The translations under genes and the position numbers were made by a program. A stretch of 14,056 bases of DNA, taken from contig JBBPYC010000029.1 in NCBI GenBank assembly GCA_038200275.1, positions 1 through 14,056 of the forward strand, in the 5' to 3' direction. Under the pieces are notes generated by a model. That model made no database searches. It saw only the letters and a list, made by a program, of their open reading frames with translations, and was not told the DNA's origin. Each line of letters starts with the position of its first letter. Positions within the stretch are counted from its first letter, which is position 1. The DNA comes from JBBPYC01 sp038200275. GTDB lineage: Bacteria; Pseudomonadota; Gammaproteobacteria; Burkholderiales; Burkholderiaceae_C. Shown in pieces: positions 7,054 to 13,874 of this stretch.

Positions 7054-7865
7054 TGCAGGAACCCGGCATGTTCGCGTGGCGCAATCCGTGGGTTCGCGGG
7101 AGCGTGCTGTCGCTCATCGGCCTGGCGCTGGCATCAATGGCCGTCGGCTTCATCTGGCTGCCTTCCGTTCAGGCCGACTTCTCGGCGCAGGGGATCTGGG
7201 CGAGCATTTGCCGCGCCGCCGGCGTACCGGGCGAATGGGGAAGCGCGTCCTACACGCCCAAGGTCGGCGTCACCGCCACCGATGTCGTGCTGGTCCGCGC
7301 GATGGGGCGCGACGGCAGCGACACCGCCGTCGGCCGCGGCGCCACGCTTGCGCTCAACTGCACGATGTGCCACGGCGCGCAAGGTCAGAGCAGCTCGAAC
7401 GCGCCGAACCTTGCCGGCCAGTACCCGGAAGTTTTGATGAAGCAGCTGCTCGACTACCGCAGCGGCAAGCGCACCAGCGCGGTGATGCAGGCGCTCAGTC
7501 AGAACCTTGCGGAGCGCGACATCACCGACCTGGCGGCCTACTACGCCGACCTGCCGAAGGCACGCACGGGGCCGACGCGCTACGACGAGCCACTGCCGCA
7601 GCTGGTTCGCGTCGGCGACCCGCTGCGCAACATCGCCCCGTGCATTTCCTGCCACGGCGGCATCGATCAGAAGCTGGGCGCACCCTGGCTCGAGGGATTG
7701 CCGAAGGACTATCTGGTCGAGCAATTGAAGGCGTTTCAGTCGGGTGCGCGCCACAATGATGCGCAAGCCCAGATGCGCAACATGGTGCGCGCCATCACGC
7801 CCGCCGAGATCGATGAAGTGGCTGCGTTTTATGCGCGCAAGGCCACGATGAAGGCAACGCGCTAG
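7053..7865 (+). CDS. Membrane-anchored diheme cytochrome c
   Basis: A 270-residue protein with one N-terminal helix (about 16-37) and two class-I cytochrome domains facing the periplasm. Haem sites are CTMCH 103-107 and CISCH 197-201. Candidate distal ligands are M145 and M244. The ATG at 7053 overlaps the TGA of oxidase subunit I (TGATG) and is preceded by GGGAG. A GTG at 7050 is a possible alternative. The anchored c4-like design suits a donor held next to the oxidase CuA site, possibly as a stable subunit. With the two upstream cytochromes it brings the operon to seven c-type haems. Which cytochrome is the direct donor cannot be told from sequence. Confidence 0.9.
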   Translation: MQEPGMFAWRNPWVRGSVLSLIGLALASMAVGFIWLPSVQADFSAQGIWASICRAAGVPGEWGSASYTPKVGVTATDVVLVRAMGRDGSDTAVGRGATLALNCTMCHGAQGQSSSNAPNLAGQYPEVLMKQLLDYRSGKRTSAVMQALSQNLAERDITDLAAYYADLPKARTGPTRYDEPLPQLVRVGDPLRNIAPCISCHGGIDQKLGAPWLEGLPKDYLVEQLKAFQSGARHNDAQAQMRNMVRAITPAEIDEVAAFYARKATMKATR

Positions 7866-7884
7866 CCAGCCGGCAAACCCACCG

Positions 7885-9027
7885 ATGGAGGACCACCTGT
7901 CGAGCTGTGCAAGCCCTGATACCCCGTCCCGGAGACAACTCCTGTTGGCGGCTGCAGGGGTCACTGTTTTGCCCACGTTAATGGATTGTTCATCGAGTGA
8001 CGCCGAGCAGAACGCTGCCCGCGCCCTGAGAGTGCCGCAGGTGCAGTCCGCCGGCACGGCCAACTCTCCGGCTTCCCCGATGCATGACCTGGTGCGCCAA
8101 GCTGTTCTGGCGCCTTCGAGCCACAACACGCAGTGCTGGCGCTTCCAGATCGCCGAGCAATCGATCTCGATCACGCCTGACCTCACGCGCCGCTGCCCAG
8201 CCGTGGACCCGGACGACCATCACCTCTATGTCTCGCTGGGTTGCGCGGCGGAGAACATCGTGCATGCTGGCCTGGCCGCTGGACTTCATGGCGACCCGCG
8301 CTTCGATCCCGGCGGTGACGGGGTGATTGCGGTGAATCTGGAAGCAACACAGAAGCGCATCTCGCCGCTGTCCCGGGCGATCTTCGAGCGGCAATGCGCG
8401 CGCGGTGACTACGACGGCCAGCCGATTGCGCCGGCCGAGTTGCGCCAGTTGGAACAGGCGGGGACTGGGGACGGCGTCAGCGTGCGGCTGCTGACCGCGC
8501 GCCCGGCCATGGAGAGCGTGCTGGAGTACGTAGTCGCGGCGAATACGGTGCAGATGGACGACCCCGCGTTTGTGACAGAACTCAAGACATGGATCCGCTT
8601 CAGCGTCGACGAGGCGCTGCGCACCGGCGACGGCCTGTTCACCGGCACCACGGGCAACCCGGCGCTGCCGCGCTGGCTGGGCAGCAGGGCGATGGGCCTC
8701 TTCTTCAAGCCGAAGTCCGAGGGCGAACGCTACGCGCGGCAGATTCGCAATTCGGCCGGCATCGCGCTGTTCGTTTCAGAGCGCAGTGACAAGGGGCATT
8801 GGGTCGAGGCCGGCCGGTGCTACGAGCGTTTCGCGCTGCAGGCCACGGCTCTAGGCATCCGCAACGCCTTCCTCAACCAACCCGTCGAGGTCGGCACAGC
8901 CCGGCCGCAGTTCGCTACGTGGTTGGGCCTCGGCAGCAACCAGCGACCCGATCTGGTGGTGCGCTTCGGGCGCGGCCCCGCCATGCCGTGGTCGATGCGG
9001 CGGCCGGTGCAAGCGGTGCTGGTCTGA
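7885..9027 (+). CDS. Tat-exported Acg-family nitroreductase-like flavoprotein
   Basis: A 380-residue protein with a twin-arginine signal (SRRQLLLAAAG, residues 15-25), so it should be folded with its cofactor and then exported. The mature part starts with a nitroreductase-like helix, LVRQAVLAPSSHNTQCWRF, of the kind that binds FMN. A second conserved stretch, RQIRNSAGIALFV, and a C-terminal GRCYERFALQATALG block follow. This matches the Acg family of FMN-binding oxidoreductases with a duplicated nitroreductase fold. Related Mycobacterium Acg is thought to sequester flavin rather than catalyse, so activity is not assured. It follows the last cytochrome gene by 19 bases and is probably cotranscribed. 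A role in periplasmic redox or flavin supply to this chain is inference. Confidence 0.8.
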   Translation: MEDHLSSCASPDTPSRRQLLLAAAGVTVLPTLMDCSSSDAEQNAARALRVPQVQSAGTANSPASPMHDLVRQAVLAPSSHNTQCWRFQIAEQSISITPDLTRRCPAVDPDDHHLYVSLGCAAENIVHAGLAAGLHGDPRFDPGGDGVIAVNLEATQKRISPLSRAIFERQCARGDYDGQPIAPAELRQLEQAGTGDGVSVRLLTARPAMESVLEYVVAANTVQMDDPAFVTELKTWIRFSVDEALRTGDGLFTGTTGNPALPRWLGSRAMGLFFKPKSEGERYARQIRNSAGIALFVSERSDKGHWVEAGRCYERFALQATALGIRNAFLNQPVEVGTARPQFATWLGLGSNQRPDLVVRFGRGPAMPWSMRRPVQAVLV

Positions 9028-9047
9028 AGGCTGGTGCGAAGAACGGG

Positions 9048-9902
9048 ATGGCAAGGGCGGCGTTGGGCTTCGGCCTCCTGATGGTCGCCGGCATCGGAAT
9101 GACCGCTTTCGGCAACTCGCGCTGGCGAGCCGCTATACAGGCGCAGATGGCGCAGCTTGAAGCTGCCCGAATGCCTAACTCTTTCAGCCGCTACGACGCG
9201 CGCGAGCTCGACGGTCTGCCTGCGCCGGTGCAACGCTACTTCCGCACGGTGCTGAAGGATGGTCAGCCTTTCATCGCCGCTGCGACGTTCGAGCTTGCTG
9301 GCACCATCAACATGTCGTCGTCCGGCGGCGAAAACTGGAAACCCTTCACTTCGACGCAGCGTGCCGTCATCCACCGCCCAGGCTTTCTGTGGAACGGCAG
9401 GGTGTCGATGCTGCCGGGCCTCACCGCCCGTGTCCACGACAGCTACATCGCCGGCGTTGGCACGCTGCACGCGGCGATGCTGGGGCTGTTTACGGTGGCC
9501 CAGGTGCAGGGCGGCGGCGAGATCGCCCGTGGCGAACTCATGCGCTACTTCGCCGAGATGCCGTGGTACCCCAGCGCCCTGCTGCCCAGTCAGGGCGTGC
9601 GTTGGGAGGCAGTCGATGAGCGCTCTGCCAACGCCACGCTGGTGGACGGAACGATCACATTGACCTTGCTGTTCAGGTTTGATGAGTCCGACCTGATCAC
9701 GTCAGTCCATGCCGACGCACGTGGCGCCGGGATGGGCAAAGACATGGTCATGCTGCCCTGGGACTGCAGCGTTTCCGACTACCAGTTGCGCGACGGAATG
9801 ATGGTGCCGACCCACGGCGAAGCCGCCTGGGTGCGGCCGGAAGGACGCAAGCCGTACTTCATCGGCAGACTTGCATCGCTGGTCTATGAATGGTCGCCGT
9901 GA
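9048..9902 (+). CDS. DUF6920/DUF6544-like protein
   Basis: A 284-residue protein of unknown function. It opens with a hydrophobic stretch (about residues 4-21) that may be a signal anchor. The rest is soluble with motifs I associate with the DUF6920/DUF6544 group: GLPAPVQRYFR near residues 58-68, WKPF-STQ, PGF-WNGR, LMRYFAEMPWYPSALLP, and GVRWEAVDE. The family name is from memory and should be confirmed. ATG 9048 is chosen because the frame upstream runs into the preceding gene without a better ribosome site. It sits 20 bases after the flavoprotein gene and closes the run; the next gene is convergent. No catalytic residues can be assigned. Confidence 0.75.
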   Translation: MARAALGFGLLMVAGIGMTAFGNSRWRAAIQAQMAQLEAARMPNSFSRYDARELDGLPAPVQRYFRTVLKDGQPFIAAATFELAGTINMSSSGGENWKPFTSTQRAVIHRPGFLWNGRVSMLPGLTARVHDSYIAGVGTLHAAMLGLFTVAQVQGGGEIARGELMRYFAEMPWYPSALLPSQGVRWEAVDERSANATLVDGTITLTLLFRFDESDLITSVHADARGAGMGKDMVMLPWDCSVSDYQLRDGMMVPTHGEAAWVRPEGRKPYFIGRLASLVYEWSP

Positions 9903-10043
9903 GTTGGGCATGACATCGCATACGCGGCGATTCGTGTTGGTCGCCGTAGGCGCATTCACTCAATCGGGTGCGATCATTTGCTGCCGCTGTGGTCCGGGCT
10001 ACGGGCGTGTCATCGGCGGTGCTGCAGTTCGCCCCTGATGCGG

Positions 10044-10598
10044 CTAAGCCTTCAGCCCCGGCAGCATCCGGCGCAGCACGGAGTCGTGGAGTACGAAGTG
10101 GTGATAAATCGCAGCACCCGCATGCACGCCGATCAGAACGAGCAGAGTCCACATGGTCCAGCCGTGGATGTCGCCGGCCAGCAATCCCCATGGCGCCTTC
10201 CGTTGCGCAAGCGCCGGCAGGGCGATCCAACCGAGCAGCTTCACCGGCACCTCGTGCGCTGAGGCAGCAGCCCAACCAAGGAAGGGACCGATCAGCAGGA
10301 TCACATAGAACAGCCGGTGGACGGCGAGAGCCAGGCTGCGGCTCAAGCTGGAAGGATCGTCAGGTGCAACGCGTACCGGATGGCGCCAGCGGTGCATCAG
10401 TCGCGCCGCCATTACCACCAGAAACGTCAGACCGAAATTGAAGTGCAGGTTGATCGTCGTGTCGAGCGGCGTATCCATGCGGATGTGCGGCAGCAACAGG
10501 GCGGTTGTGAACTGGCAGGCCAGCAGCACGACGACGGTCCAGTGAAAGGTCCGCCCGGCGGTGTCGTAGGTATTGAAAGCAGGTGTGGTGGTGGTCAT
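10044..10598 (-). CDS. Cytochrome b561 family protein
   Basis: A 184-residue, four-helix membrane cytochrome b, expected to move electrons between quinol and a periplasmic or membrane acceptor. Likely haem-ligating histidines are H19 (RTFHW), H52 (INLHF), H145 (DIHGW) and H159 (GVHAG). The 14-residue gap between the last pair equals that of E. coli CybB (H137/H151), and the first pair is about 33 apart as in CybB. The ATG at 10598 is preceded by AAGGA at the right distance; the open frame further upstream is not coding-like. The gene converges on the oxidase run. Upstream of it, on the same strand, lies a decayed NorB-like C-terminus, so the two may once have been neighbours in one operon. 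Confidence 0.88.
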   Translation of the reverse strand: MTTTTPAFNTYDTAGRTFHWTVVVLLACQFTTALLLPHIRMDTPLDTTINLHFNFGLTFLVVMAARLMHRWRHPVRVAPDDPSSLSRSLALAVHRLFYVILLIGPFLGWAAASAHEVPVKLLGWIALPALAQRKAPWGLLAGDIHGWTMWTLLVLIGVHAGAAIYHHFVLHDSVLRRMLPGLKA

Positions 10599-10603
10599 TG
10601 ATG

Positions 10604-10608
10604 TCCTT
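10604..10608 (-). promoter_or_regulatory. Ribosome binding site of the cytochrome b561 gene
   Basis: AAGGA on the minus strand, 5 bases before the ATG at 10598. It fixes the start against the longer open frame reaching 10784. Confidence 0.65.
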
Positions 10609-10788
10609 GTCAGGCAGTCTTGACTAACAGACCGTTGTCGCCATCCAAGACCCTCGCGAACTGAAGGCCACCCGACGTCACCTACTCCGATTCTGCTGAA
10701 CGGTCGAGTCTGTCTGCTGGCACACGGAGCGTGACGAGATTCACTGGAAAAGCACCAGCCCGATGGTATCGGAACGGAGGGCACGGAG

Positions 10789-10983
10789 TCAGTTCAGATG
10801 GCACTGTAGCGTCGCAGTCCGTAGCAGCACCGCACCGAACACGGTGCATCCGCGATCAGCCGGCCTCTGCAGTCGCTCGATTAGGTACGTACGTTGCTGG
10901 TCGATGCATTCTGGGCTTTGGTCGTTGCAGTTGCCGACCTGCAATATGCCCCACAGGTGCAGCAATCCAGCCGCGAAGTGGTT
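10789..10983 (-). pseudogene. Decayed C-terminus of a NorB-like nitric oxide reductase
   Basis: The minus strand translates to 64 codons ending in a stop. The last 43 residues align without gaps to the NorB-like C-terminus at 13875-14056: VFGAV is exact, and the shared pattern S-x8-R-x2-L-x-E-x-L-x2-P-x6-VFGAV-x-L-x3-AT-x2-C-x2-N gives 16 identities by hand count. Upstream, FAAGLLHLWG-ILQVG resembles the helix before this segment in NorB proteins. A conserved hydrophobic core has been disrupted (Arg or Cys replacing Trp, Val and Leu), and no NorB core (haem ligands, FeB histidines) is present upstream, so this is a fragment, not a gene. It includes a 17-base exact match to 13961-13977. Confidence 0.6.
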
Positions 10984-11094
10984 GCCTGGCAGTCTTTGTC
11001 TGTGCGCTAACAGACAGAACAAGCTGAACGTTTTGTGCATATTCGAGCAATGCAACCCGGTTGTCAGGGTTCGTAGGCACGTCGAGTACGACAT

Positions 11095-11496
11095 ATGCAT
11101 AAACCAACTGCCGATAGATCGGAGCGTGCCCGGCTCCTCGCGAAGGCGGTGTCGAGGTGGGATAACGAGGGTGGCGCCGGCGAATGCGGTCACGTGCACC
11201 CGGGGCCAGACGCCCTGCTGGTTGACCCACTTCCACTGACCAACGCCGAGCTTGTTCATCTACAGGTTCGCGTCATAGCGCTTGAGAACCTGTTGAAAGT
11301 GCTGCTGGCCGATGCGTCCGAGCAGCAGCTGGAGTTGATGCGGGATATGGCTGCCTGCATCTCGCCGCGTCCCGGCGTCACGCCGCATCCGCTCACCATT
11401 CACGCGGCGGCCAGCATGATCAACCTGGTCGAAAGCGCAGGTCATCTGCGCGGGCTCAGGCTTGGGCCTGCAAACATCGATGGCTCATCTGCATGA
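11095..11496 (+). CDS. Unrecognised protein with amphipathic helices
   Basis: A 133-residue frame I do not recognise. Residues 48-116 read like a real folded segment: a Leu/Val-rich helix (ELVHLQVRVIALENLLKVLL, with ASEQQLELMRDMAA following), then PRPG-TPHPLTIHAAASMINLVESAG. The first ~40 residues are less protein-like, so the true start may be one of the GTG codons at 11149 or 11194. No signal peptide or membrane helix is evident. Its stop overlaps the start of the next small gene (ATGA at 11493), which supports both being translated. It precedes the sdh genes on the same strand, but a role in succinate dehydrogenase is not shown. Confidence 0.55.
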   Translation: MHKPTADRSERARLLAKAVSRWDNEGGAGECGHVHPGPDALLVDPLPLTNAELVHLQVRVIALENLLKVLLADASEQQLELMRDMAACISPRPGVTPHPLTIHAAASMINLVESAGHLRGLRLGPANIDGSSA

Positions 11497-11624
11497 CCCA
11501 CATCTCTATCAAGCCTTGCGTCCGCTGCACAGGCACTGGTGCCTCGCAGTACCGGATCAAGCGCGCCAAGACTGTCCACATCGCGATACACCACGGTGCG
11601 GCATTGGAACTTCTGCTGGCATGA
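11493..11624 (+). CDS. 43-residue peptide with a CxxCxGxG motif
   Basis: A short frame, ATG overlapping the preceding TGA, ending 14 bases before sdhC. The product is basic in the middle (YRIKRAK) and begins MTHISIKPC, with CVRCTGTG at residues 9-16. That is the CxxCxGxG repeat unit of DnaJ-type zinc fingers, present once; a second Cys pair is missing, so any metal binding would need a dimer or a partner. The coupling to the upstream gene and the tidy spacing to sdhC argue for translation. No family is recognised. Confidence 0.45.
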   Translation: MTHISIKPCVRCTGTGASQYRIKRAKTVHIAIHHGAALELLLA

Positions 11625-11638
11625 GACGCCTTTAGCTT

Positions 11639-12019
11639 ATGACGCTTCGCAATCGACGTCCCGTGTTTCTCAATCTGACGCAGATCGCGATGCCGGTTGG
11701 CGCGCTGACGTCCATTGGTCACCGAGTCAGCGGCGTCATTCTTGCAGCGGCCGTACCGGCATCGATTTATCTGTTTGCACTGGCGCTGCGCGACGAGGCC
11801 GGTTTCGCTCGTGTGACAGCGCTGTCGGAGCACTTTGCATTCAAGGCGACGGCGGTGATTGCTGTCTGGGCGCTGGCGCATCACTTCCTTGGCGGCGTGC
11901 GCCACCTGCTCAGCGACTTCGACATCGGCTCGCCGCTGCGCTCGGCGCGAAAGAGCGCCTGGTTCGTGAATCTGGCGGGCGTCGCCGTGGCGCTACTCGC
12001 GGTCGTAGTTGTGTGGTGA
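11639..12019 (+). CDS. sdhC: Succinate dehydrogenase cytochrome b556 subunit
   Basis: Membrane anchor of complex II, 126 residues with three helices. The family signatures are clear: RPVFLNL at 7-13 with SIGHRVSGV at 25-33 (quinone-site region), and HHFLGGVRHLLSDFD at 81-95. H82 corresponds to E. coli SdhC H84, the haem b ligand, judged by the seven-residue gap to the RH pair. A TAG two codons upstream forces the ATG at 11639, although no clear ribosome site precedes it. Its TGA overlaps the sdhD GTG. It works with SdhD and SdhB to pass electrons from succinate to quinone; the flavoprotein partner is not encoded here. Confidence 0.93.
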   Translation: MTLRNRRPVFLNLTQIAMPVGALTSIGHRVSGVILAAAVPASIYLFALALRDEAGFARVTALSEHFAFKATAVIAVWALAHHFLGGVRHLLSDFDIGSPLRSARKSAWFVNLAGVAVALLAVVVVW

Positions 12020-12387
12020 ACGACCTGTCGGCTGGCACAGACCACCGCTCGCGCAGCAGGTTCACAGGCCTGCGTGCCTGGTGGGTGCAGCGCGCAAGCG
12101 CCGTCTACATGATGGCCTTCTTGGTCTTCGTGTTGGTATCGATAGCCGTCCGTCCGCTGGTCGACTACGCGCAGTGGCGAGCCTGGGTCGCCCACCCGGG
12201 CATCACGCTCGCCTTCGCGCTCTTTTTCGCTGCGTTGCTCAGCCACATGTGGGTTGGTCTGCGCGATGTGCTGCTGGACTACGCCAAGCCGGCTGGCGTG
12301 CGTACCGCATTGCTCGTGTCGGTCGGCGTTGGCTTGCTCGGCTTAGAGGCCTGGGTTTTGGTGGTCCTGCTTCGCCTACACCTTTGA
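12016..12387 (+). CDS. sdhD: Succinate dehydrogenase membrane anchor subunit
   Basis: The second membrane anchor of complex II, 123 residues, three helices. WWVQRASAVYM at 22-32 is the usual N-terminal signature. SHMWVGLRDVLLDY at 76-89 supplies the second haem ligand H77 and the D88-Y89 pair, with the same 11-residue spacing as H71 and D82-Y83 in E. coli SdhD. Translation starts at a GTG overlapping the sdhC stop (GTGA). In almost all betaproteobacteria the next gene is sdhA, but here sdhB follows after 29 bases. Confidence 0.92.
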   Translation: MNDLSAGTDHRSRSRFTGLRAWWVQRASAVYMMAFLVFVLVSIAVRPLVDYAQWRAWVAHPGITLAFALFFAALLSHMWVGLRDVLLDYAKPAGVRTALLVSVGVGLLGLEAWVLVVLLRLHL

Positions 12388-12416
12388 CCTGCAACGAGCC
12401 GCCGGAAAAACCTCCC

Positions 12417-13157
12417 ATGAAATTCTCGATCTCCCGCTTTGACCCCGACCGCGACGAGCGCCCGTACTTGCAGGACTTCGACATCGATCTCAGCGCCTCC
12501 GACCATATGCTGCTGGACGTTTTGCTGCGCCTGAAGGCACAAGACCACTCGCTGTCGCTCAGGAAGTCATGCCGCGAAGGCGTGTGCGGGTCCGACGCGA
12601 TGAACATCAACGGCCGCAACGGCCTTGCATGCATCACACGGGTCCGCGAGTTGCAGGAGCCGGTCGTCATTCGGCCGCTGCCCGGCTTTCCGATCATTCG
12701 CGATCTGATTGTCGACATGACGCCGTTCTTCAAGCAGTACGAATCGATCACGCCTTATCTGATCAACAATGAACCACCGCCCGAAAAAGAGCGCTTGCAG
12801 TCGCCGGCCGAGCGCGAGAAGCTGAACGGCGCCTACGAATGCATCCTCTGCGCCTGCTGCACCAGCCAGTGCCCGTCGTACTGGTGGAATCCTGACAAGT
12901 TCGTCGGCCCGGCGGGCTTGCTCCAGGCTTACCGCTTCATCTTCGACAGCCGCGACCGGGCCACCGAGCAGCGGCTCGCCGATCTGAACCACGACCCCTA
13001 CCGACTGTTTCGCTGCCGCACGATCATGAACTGCGCGGAGGTTTGTCCCAAGGGACTGGAGCCGGTGCATGCGATCGAGCGCATTCGTCTGAAGATTGCC
13101 GGTGTTGAGGACCACGCTGAGGGCCTCGATGTCCACCCGCCGATCTCACCGAAGTAG
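12417..13157 (+). CDS. sdhB: Succinate dehydrogenase iron-sulfur subunit
   Basis: The electron-transfer subunit of complex II, 246 residues, full length. The 2Fe-2S ligands are C52, C57, D60 and C72 (SCREGVCGSD, then GLAC). The 4Fe-4S and 3Fe-4S ligands are C142, C145, C148, C152, C200, C206 and C210 (CILCACCTSQCP and CRTIMNCAEVCPKG). YWWNPDKF, with the quinone-site Trp, is present. The Asp as fourth 2Fe-2S ligand is as in E. coli. GGAAA about 10 bases upstream may serve as ribosome site. The C-terminus is somewhat longer than E. coli SdhB. All clusters look functional, so the missing sdhA next door is not explained by decay of this gene. SdhA must come from elsewhere if the complex forms. 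Confidence 0.95.
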   Translation: MKFSISRFDPDRDERPYLQDFDIDLSASDHMLLDVLLRLKAQDHSLSLRKSCREGVCGSDAMNINGRNGLACITRVRELQEPVVIRPLPGFPIIRDLIVDMTPFFKQYESITPYLINNEPPPEKERLQSPAEREKLNGAYECILCACCTSQCPSYWWNPDKFVGPAGLLQAYRFIFDSRDRATEQRLADLNHDPYRLFRCRTIMNCAEVCPKGLEPVHAIERIRLKIAGVEDHAEGLDVHPPISPK

Positions 13158-13180
13158 GTCGCGGTCGATTGGCTGGATGC

Positions 13181-13675
13181 TCAGTGGTAGCCGACACCCA
13201 TCACGTAGTCGCGGAGCAGAGATTCCTCGACTTCGACGTCCTTCAACAGAAAACCAAGGACGTCGCGCGCGGTGAGCACCCCGAGCGGCCGGCCATCGGC
13301 GTCGCCGACAGGAATGTTTTTCAAGCCGCGGGCTTTCATCTTTGACCAGACCTCTTTCAGGAGGTCGCGCGGCGCACACGACAGGACATCGGGGCTCATG
13401 ACCGATGCCGCGGCGGTCGTACATGCTGCACCCTGGCACGCGCTGATTCGGGCGACGACATCGGTCTTCGTGATAACGCCCACCATGGCGCCGCGGGATC
13501 CGCAGACAACAACGAGATCGGTACCGGCCAGCAGCAACCGAGCCGCATCCACCAGAGGTGCGTTGTCGGCAATCGTCACCAGTCGGTCGTGTGCTGCGGT
13601 CAGTAATTGTTCAACTATCACGGCTTTGCTCCATTTGATCGTGGAGATGATCAGCATGCCATCGGTAACCGCCAT
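13181..13675 (-). CDS. CBS-domain-pair protein
   Basis: A 164-residue protein made almost only of two CBS domains (about residues 31-80 and 91-146). MVGVITKTDVVARI ends the first and LGVLTARDVLGFLL ends the second, both with the expected G-V-[IL]-T-x-x-D-V. Such Bateman modules bind adenosine nucleotides (AMP, ATP, NAD) and usually regulate a partner. No effector domain is fused, so the partner is unknown. The start is uncertain: ATG 13675 (preceded by AAGAACGAAG) or ATG 13657 are the choices; the frame is open further to a TTG at 13777. It lies downstream of the NorB-like gene on the same strand and converges on sdhB with only 23 bases between. A role as energy-charge sensor for this respiratory cluster is inference. 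Confidence 0.85.
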   Translation of the reverse strand: MAVTDGMLIISTIKWSKAVIVEQLLTAAHDRLVTIADNAPLVDAARLLLAGTDLVVVCGSRGAMVGVITKTDVVARISACQGAACTTAAASVMSPDVLSCAPRDLLKEVWSKMKARGLKNIPVGDADGRPLGVLTARDVLGFLLKDVEVEESLLRDYVMGVGYH

Positions 13676-13874
13676 CGCTTCGTTCTTAATCTGGCTGATC
13701 GCAGCCGGATCGCTGGAATGAAATGTTTGCGGCCGCGCCTTCACCGAGCGGCGTACCGGATATGGTTCGGCGAGCAAACTGGCGGATCGGCTCGCACGAG
13801 CGCGTTGCCTCAGCGAAGCGCGACTGCTGCCCTCTCAAGCGTGTCGTTTACTGCCATCGTATCCTCTGAGTTCT

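Larger units (their letters stand above)
10599..11094. other. Gap without intact genes, partly filled by a gene relic
   Basis: About 500 bases that look less GC-rich than their surroundings and hold no intact gene. They contain the b561 upstream region, a NorB-like relic on the minus strand (10789-10983) and a perfect 6-base-arm palindrome GCACCG-AACA-CGGTGC (10832-10847) lying within that relic. The part between 10984 and 11094 is unexplained. Confidence 0.55.

Noticed and set aside
7134..8186. 350-codon minus-strand frame
   Set aside because: Antisense to the diheme cytochrome and the start of the flavoprotein gene. No recognisable motif.
9925..9946. CGGCGA-N10-TCGCCG hairpin between the convergent DUF6920-like and cytochrome b561 genes
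   Set aside because: A six-base stem with a ten-base loop and no T-run on either strand is too weak to call a terminator.
10984..11259. Upstream part of the 156-codon minus-strand frame that contains the NorB-like relic
   Set aside because: Beyond 10983 I see no NorB resemblance, and it overlaps the plus-strand unassigned gene. It was not extended into the relic call.
12009..12416. N-terminal extension of the SdhB frame back to 12009
   Set aside because: The extension is the shadow of sdhD in another frame. SdhB has a proper ATG at 12417 with the usual N-terminus.
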